DNA of 46,058 nucleotides from a virus, in the IMG/VR virus record IMGVR_UViG_3300025652_000135, positions 1 through 46,058 of that record; one strand, 5' to 3'. The notes beneath the pieces were generated by a model. The model searched no databases and was not told the origin of the DNA. It was given only the letters and a program-made list of their open reading frames with translations. Below, one piece after another: positions 42,523 through 46,058 of this stretch (position 1 is its first letter; every line of letters begins with the position of its first letter). The position numbers were made by a program, and so were the translations under genes.

Positions 42523-42989
42523 TGAGAAGGTACGATAAAAAAATACACATGAAGAAGGTAAACCTTCTTTTTGAACAAAGATATTTAAATGAAACAATTA
42601 GTGCTAGTGACGCTCACACTGATTGGGGTGCCATGATGTCCGTTTTAAAAGGGGATAGAAATGTGGCATTTCTTCTTGGCCCATTTATTGAAAAATGGTT
42701 CAATAAATACATTAAAGATAATAGTAGTGTTGATTTGATGGTTGTTAAGCGAGATGGTAATGGTATTTATGGTGATGCCTATATATTATACAGTGATTTA
42801 GAAAAAGCAAAACACTTACATAGTATCACATCAAAACATGGTGGTTATTTAGCAGATTATTCACCAGAAGAAGCTATTGAAAATGGGGAAGCGTTAGAAT
42901 ATAATGATAATGATATCAAAACTTTTGTTGATGACCATTATGGGTTTGAAGCTTATGATAAAGTAAAAAACAATGAGAAGACAAGATAA
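42522..42989 (+). CDS. Tagged protein 2 (MRRYDKK N-terminus)
   Basis: This 155-aa protein begins MRRYDKKIHMKKVNLLFEQR, the same tag, followed by YLNE. The body (~residues 25-150) is unlike the other two. It looks alpha/beta with FLLGPFIEKWFNKYIKD and SVDLMVVKRDGNG, then IYGDAYILYSDLEKAKHLHS, which may be a small adaptor or enzyme domain. No catalytic motif is clear. Its last residues (NNEKTR) are coded, out of frame, by the start of tag gene 3. A tagged cargo or internal protein is one reading. Confidence 0.7.
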   Translation: MRRYDKKIHMKKVNLLFEQRYLNETISASDAHTDWGAMMSVLKGDRNVAFLLGPFIEKWFNKYIKDNSSVDLMVVKRDGNGIYGDAYILYSDLEKAKHLHSITSKHGGYLADYSPEEAIENGEALEYNDNDIKTFVDDHYGFEAYDKVKNNEKTR

Positions 42990-43254
42990 AAAAATTGCAA
43001 TGAAAAAAGCTAATATGCTTTTTGAACAAAGATGTAATGAAAGTGCATTTAGTTGGGATGGGAAGTATGCCAATGAAGAAGATATTGATGAAGCGATGTT
43101 TTTAGGTGATGATATGGAAACTATTGAGGAAACTGAAGAAATTGAAGAAGATTGTGGGTGTCTATTAAATCAACCAGAACCAACTGATGTTGAAAGTAGT
43201 CAATGGTTTTCTGATGAAGATGGTGAAAGAATCACCGATATGGAATTAGATTAG
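42973..43254 (+). CDS. Tagged protein 3 (MRRQDKK N-terminus), acidic
   Basis: This 93-aa protein begins MRRQDKKIAMKKANMLFEQR. The rest is strongly acidic, with a run of Glu/Asp at ~residues 35-63 (DDMETIEETEEIEEDCGC), a CGC motif, and a WFSDEDGE.ITDMELD end. It overlaps tag gene 2 by 17 nt. No fold is recognised; it may be disordered. The basic tag with an acidic body resembles scaffold-like or DNA-mimic proteins, but this is speculative. Confidence 0.7.
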   Translation: MRRQDKKIAMKKANMLFEQRCNESAFSWDGKYANEEDIDEAMFLGDDMETIEETEEIEEDCGCLLNQPEPTDVESSQWFSDEDGERITDMELD

Positions 43255-43276
43255 TAAAAAAAAACTTTACTTTAAG

Positions 43277-43284
43277 TATTTATA
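43277..43284 (+). promoter_or_regulatory. Putative late promoter motif TATTTATA
   Basis: TATTTATAGTATATAATATA ends 31 nt before the ATG at 43316. Confidence 0.5.
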
Positions 43285-43315
43285 GTATATAATATATTTA
43301 AACAAGTTTTTTAAA

Positions 43316-44428
43316 ATGGAAAATAAACCACAAGTATTTCCAGCATCAGATAAAATGTCTGACGCTATGAAAGAGGCTAACGAAACGGGCACTAAAATTG
43401 CTGCCCAAGCCAGTAATGAAATAGGTGTTATCGAAAAGAATAAACCTAATGGTGAGTTAGATGCTCAAGCCCAAATGACTAAAGATAGTCTTGATAAGTT
43501 ATCTGAACAGCTAAGATTAAGAGACGAATTAGTTGCTAAGAAAAAAGCAGAGTCTCAAGGTATTGAATCGGATTTTATCGATGAAAGTAAAGCTAAAATC
43601 ACTTATTCACAACCCGAAGTTAAATCACACAAAAATTTTGAGTTACCTGATGAGGATAAATATGCCGAATTAAGTAGACCACAAGAAAACGTACCGTTTG
43701 ACCTAATAAAATTGCCAAGTGAAGGGTTATTATACAAAAACTGTAAAAGTTCATTAAAAGTAGCTTATTTAAACGCTATGGATGAGAATATCATCACAAA
43801 CCCAAACCTTTTAAAGTCAGGAAAATTTTTAGAAATTCTAATTAATAGAAAAATGTTAGATTCTTCAATTAAATATAAAGATTTACATGTTGGAGACAGG
43901 AATGCAATCATGATTTGGTTACGTGCTACTGGTTATGGTGCAATGTACAATATTAAATTATCAGACCCTGAAAATGAGTATAAACAATTTGATGCTGAAA
44001 TAGATTTGTCTAAATTGGGTATTAAGTATTTAACTGAAAAACCTAATGAAGATGGTCACTTTACATATAAATTACCTATTAGTCAAAGTACAGTTACTTA
44101 TAGATTATTAAATGTTGGTGATGTTGATGAGATTGAAGAGCATATTGAAAAAATGACTGAAGAATCTGGCCCCGAATTTAATGATGCATCAACATATACT
44201 TTGAAAAGGCAAATTATTGCAATTGATGGTAATTATGATAAAGAAATCGTTAGTGATTTCATTGATAAGAAAATGAGAATTGGTGACGTTAGGACTTTTA
44301 GAAAAAAAGTTAATGAAATTGAATCTGGCATTGATATGAATATCACTGTTCAGACTCCTGGGGGTGGGTCAATCGACACGTTTCTTCCCCTTAACCTATC
44401 ATTTTTTTGGCCTGAACTTGGAGTATAA
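43316..44428 (+). CDS. Baseplate protein, T4 gp26-like family
   Basis: This 370-aa protein has the T4 baseplate (gp26-type) core at ~residues 120-360. Landmarks are FDLIKLPSEGLLYKN, VAYLNAMDENIITNPNLLKSG, LHVGDRNAIMIWLRATGYGAMY, a thermodynamic tail with YLTEKPNEDGHF, and the C-terminal DTFLPLNLSFFWPELGV, where FFWP is a family end. The first ~115 residues are charged and helical (AQAQMTKDSLDKLSEQLRLRDELVAKKKAESQ) and probably an added coiled coil. The gene ends inside the next, in a different frame. In T4, gp26 acts in baseplate hub assembly. Confidence 0.85.
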   Translation: MENKPQVFPASDKMSDAMKEANETGTKIAAQASNEIGVIEKNKPNGELDAQAQMTKDSLDKLSEQLRLRDELVAKKKAESQGIESDFIDESKAKITYSQPEVKSHKNFELPDEDKYAELSRPQENVPFDLIKLPSEGLLYKNCKSSLKVAYLNAMDENIITNPNLLKSGKFLEILINRKMLDSSIKYKDLHVGDRNAIMIWLRATGYGAMYNIKLSDPENEYKQFDAEIDLSKLGIKYLTEKPNEDGHFTYKLPISQSTVTYRLLNVGDVDEIEEHIEKMTEESGPEFNDASTYTLKRQIIAIDGNYDKEIVSDFIDKKMRIGDVRTFRKKVNEIESGIDMNITVQTPGGGSIDTFLPLNLSFFWPELGV

Positions 44429-44636
44429 ACGTCATTTACTTGAGGAAATCTATATTTGTAAAAAGCATTTAGGGTTTTCTTATGACGATGTAATGAAAAT
44501 GCCGACTTACGAAAGAAGGTTCTTTATTATTACATTACAAAACGAACACTTAGATTCAGAAGAAAAACAATCTTCTGGTGCTAAAGTAGTTAAAACAGGT
44601 AAAAATAGCCAAACAAGGACATTTACACCAAGATAG
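44418..44636 (+). CDS. Small baseplate hub assembly protein downstream of gp26-like gene
   Basis: This ~72-aa product reads YKRHLLEEIYICKKHLGFSYDDVMKMPTYERRFFIITLQ, a phrase I recall in short proteins next to gp26 homologues of T4-like phages. No ATG precedes the conserved part in this frame. The choices are a TTG at 44418 (used here, overlap 11 nt), a GTG at 44364 (overlap 65 nt), or +1 frameshifting from the gp26-like gene. The latter would join FFWPEL to EYKRHLL. It ends at a terminator. It may be the partner that helps the gp26-like protein assemble the hub. Confidence 0.65.
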   Translation: MEYKRHLLEEIYICKKHLGFSYDDVMKMPTYERRFFIITLQNEHLDSEEKQSSGAKVVKTGKNSQTRTFTPR

Positions 44637-44665
44637 AAAAAACCCCTAAATTTTAGGGGTTTTAT
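44637..44665 (+). terminator. Intrinsic terminator after baseplate assembly genes
   Basis: AAAACCCCTAA pairs with TTAGGGGTTTT around ATT; the flank continues TTTATTATTATT. The late motif at 44676 follows 11 nt later. Confidence 0.8.
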
Positions 44666-44675
44666 TATTATTAGA

Positions 44676-44683
44676 TATTTATA
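44676..44683 (+). promoter_or_regulatory. Putative late promoter motif TATTTATA
   Basis: TATTTATATAAAAAGAA ends 15 nt before the ATG at 44699 and follows a terminator. Confidence 0.55.
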
Positions 44684-44698
44684 TAAAAAGAATTTATT

Positions 44699-45904
44699 AT
44701 GGTTGATATAACGAAAGCTTTTAGTATTCTCAATTCATTATTGATTGAAGCTCAGTTAAAGGATAGTTTTTCATCAATGGCTGATGGCAATATGGTTAGA
44801 CTTGTTTTAAAGGATGGGTCTGAAAGGGCATTTGAGATAGTTGAAAATTTAGCTGGTAGGATTGTTATGGTGGATAAACAAAGTGAAATCTGGTATACTT
44901 TTACTAAAGATGCTATGGTAGATAGTATACTCACTTTACATGAATATGATAGTGATAAAAAAAGCTCTAAATTTGAAGGTAAAGAAGAGAAATTATCTGT
45001 AAAAGAATTTTTAACTGGTAAAAGTGGTGGTGATATTGAAGTAATTGATGTACATGACCCAGAAAATGTTCAAAGAATAGATGATATGAACTCTGAATTA
45101 AAGACTACAGGGGAAGGTGATGTTATTTATATTTCATCGGAAGAAAATAAAGGTAAAAATGTGGTTTTAGTGAATACTATCTTATTGAAGGTTGTTGGGG
45201 TTGAACCTAAACGGTTGACTTGTACGTTAGAAGATATTGAAACTGAAAGTGAAAGTGGTAATGCTAATAGTGGTAGAATGGATAAATTAGCTAATATTTT
45301 TAGAAATCGTAACATTTATTTAGATTTTAATGATTTAGTTAAATTTAAAAATAATGATTTAGTATTGAATCTGTATTCAAATAATAAATTATTACCAATA
45401 AATAATATAATAGCAATTGAGGTTCATAAAGGTGATGAAGATTTAGAAAGTGATGAAGAAAGAGAACTCACTAAAAAAGAGTTAATTGATAAGATTGAAG
45501 TTAGCCCTGAATTCTTACAGGCTATTGAAAAAACACCAAGTTTTTGGGATACATTAACAAACGCATCCCCTAAAGGTGTTAATCAAATTAATAAAATTTT
45601 AAATCAGAAATCAACCAGCGACTCTTACTTAACTAAAGGAAATGACGTTAGATTTAAATTATTAACGAATAGTGTTATTGTTAACGCTTCACATAAATTA
45701 ATTAAAAATAATAAATTATACACTGGTAAAATTCAAAAAGGTAATATAATTAAAATTGGCACTAAAAAACAAGGTCATTGGGAATTAGAAATATTAAAAG
45801 AGTTAGAACCATCAATTTATAATGTAAAAATAAATTTTTGTAATAAAGACCTTAGTTGTAAACTATATGGTAAAGGTGCGATAAAAATAGTAAAGAATGG
45901 CTAA
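44699..45904 (+). CDS. Unknown tail-module protein, possible baseplate hub component
   Basis: I do not recognise this 401-aa protein. The first ~80 residues (MVRLVLKDGSERAFEIVENLAGRIVMVDKQSEIWYTF) are beta-rich. Residues ~85-130 are charged. The middle holds NIYLDFNDLVKFKNNDLVLNLYSNNKLLPINNIIAIEVHKG, and the end (~320-400) is lysine-rich beta (NVKINFCNKDLSCKLYGKGAIKIV). It is cotranscribed with the next gene, whose start overlaps by 8 nt, and follows the baseplate assembly genes. A hub, plug or lytic accessory role is inferred from place only. It has its own late-type promoter. Confidence 0.6.
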   Translation: MVDITKAFSILNSLLIEAQLKDSFSSMADGNMVRLVLKDGSERAFEIVENLAGRIVMVDKQSEIWYTFTKDAMVDSILTLHEYDSDKKSSKFEGKEEKLSVKEFLTGKSGGDIEVIDVHDPENVQRIDDMNSELKTTGEGDVIYISSEENKGKNVVLVNTILLKVVGVEPKRLTCTLEDIETESESGNANSGRMDKLANIFRNRNIYLDFNDLVKFKNNDLVLNLYSNNKLLPINNIIAIEVHKGDEDLESDEERELTKKELIDKIEVSPEFLQAIEKTPSFWDTLTNASPKGVNQINKILNQKSTSDSYLTKGNDVRFKLLTNSVIVNASHKLIKNNKLYTGKIQKGNIIKIGTKKQGHWELEILKELEPSIYNVKINFCNKDLSCKLYGKGAIKIVKNG

Positions 45905-46058
45905 GAAAGACGATGACATTAATGCACATGTTGAGAAAGTTAAATTAATTCGTGAAGCTTCTAAAAGTTTAAGTGATTACAATAAACTTTTAAACGAAAC
46001 TAAAGAATTACAATCTAATATAAATTTTATTACAGGGAAACGTACTGCTTTAAATGAA
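45897..46058 (+). CDS. Coiled-coil protein, 3'-truncated; possible tape measure or hub protein
   Basis: The 54 visible residues run to the window edge with no stop: MAKKDDDINAHVEKVKLIRE then ASKSLSDYNKLLNETKELQS. They are helical and charged, like the N-terminus of a long coiled-coil tail protein. The start overlaps the 401-aa gene by 8 nt. The gene continues beyond the window, so identity cannot be decided; a tape measure protein would fit the order. Confidence 0.55.
   Translation, partial: MAKKDDDINAHVEKVKLIREASKSLSDYNKLLNETKELQSNINFITGKRTALNE

Overview
The window is a 46-kb segment of a large, strictly lytic-looking contractile-tailed (T4-like) phage genome. The anchors are a gp18-type tail sheath (38768-41173), a gp19-type tail tube (41260-41748), a gp26-type baseplate protein (43316-44428) and a T4-family B DNA polymerase (minus, 21962-25537). 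No integrase, transposase, rRNA, tRNA or CRISPR array was found. The DNA is AT-rich (about one third G+C or less by eye). Shine-Dalgarno sites are mostly missing and leaders are A-rich. An HExxH membrane protein of a type I associate with Bacteroidota is present. A Bacteroidota (flavobacterial) host is therefore my best guess, but this is inference.

Layout. (1) 1-18 kb is an adhesion locus: a giant fibre gene open at the left edge (at least 3,441 aa, about 43 copies of a ~44-aa repeat), a second large fibre gene with five GIGTT-type repeats, a GT32-like glycosyltransferase, a nucleotidyltransferase-fold protein, two unknown proteins and a third fibre gene. Fibre modules recur between genes at near nucleotide identity. 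(2) 18-22 kb holds a membrane-anchored retropepsin-like protease, a LamG-like structural protein, a CAP-domain lipoprotein and a glycine-rich structural protein. (3) 22-28.2 kb is the only block on the minus strand: SNF2 helicase, glutaredoxin, a small Ig-like protein and DNA polymerase. (4) 28.3-38.4 kb holds virion structural genes, including a tandem-duplicated pair, a fourth fibre gene, a CxxCxxCC protein and two beta-helix-like proteins. (5) 38.4-46 kb is the tail module: a small early-type regulator on the minus strand, sheath, tube, a 49-aa membrane protein, an HExxH protease, three small genes that share an N-terminal tag, baseplate assembly genes, and the start of a coiled-coil gene that may be the tape measure.

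Regulation. Fourteen copies of TATTTAT(A/T), mostly TATTTATA and often followed by ATAAA, lie 3-45 nt upstream of genes. Thirteen are on the plus strand and one is on the minus strand, matching gene direction except for one that points antisense into the small regulator. I read this as the phage late promoter. Several copies directly follow or sit inside terminator hairpins. The clearest case is a perfect 16-bp hairpin before the gene at 33834, with the motif in the loop and the ribosome site in the 3' arm. This resembles the T4 gene e/soc/I-TevI arrangement, in which early read-through RNA is untranslatable and late RNA is free.

Most notable candidates for new biology are the shared N-terminal tag (MRR[QY]DKK..M..[AV]N..F[EQ][EQ]R) on three otherwise different proteins at 42370-43254, the hairpin-embedded late promoter, the envelope set (retropepsin, HExxH protease, CAP lipoprotein), and the mosaic fibre repertoire.
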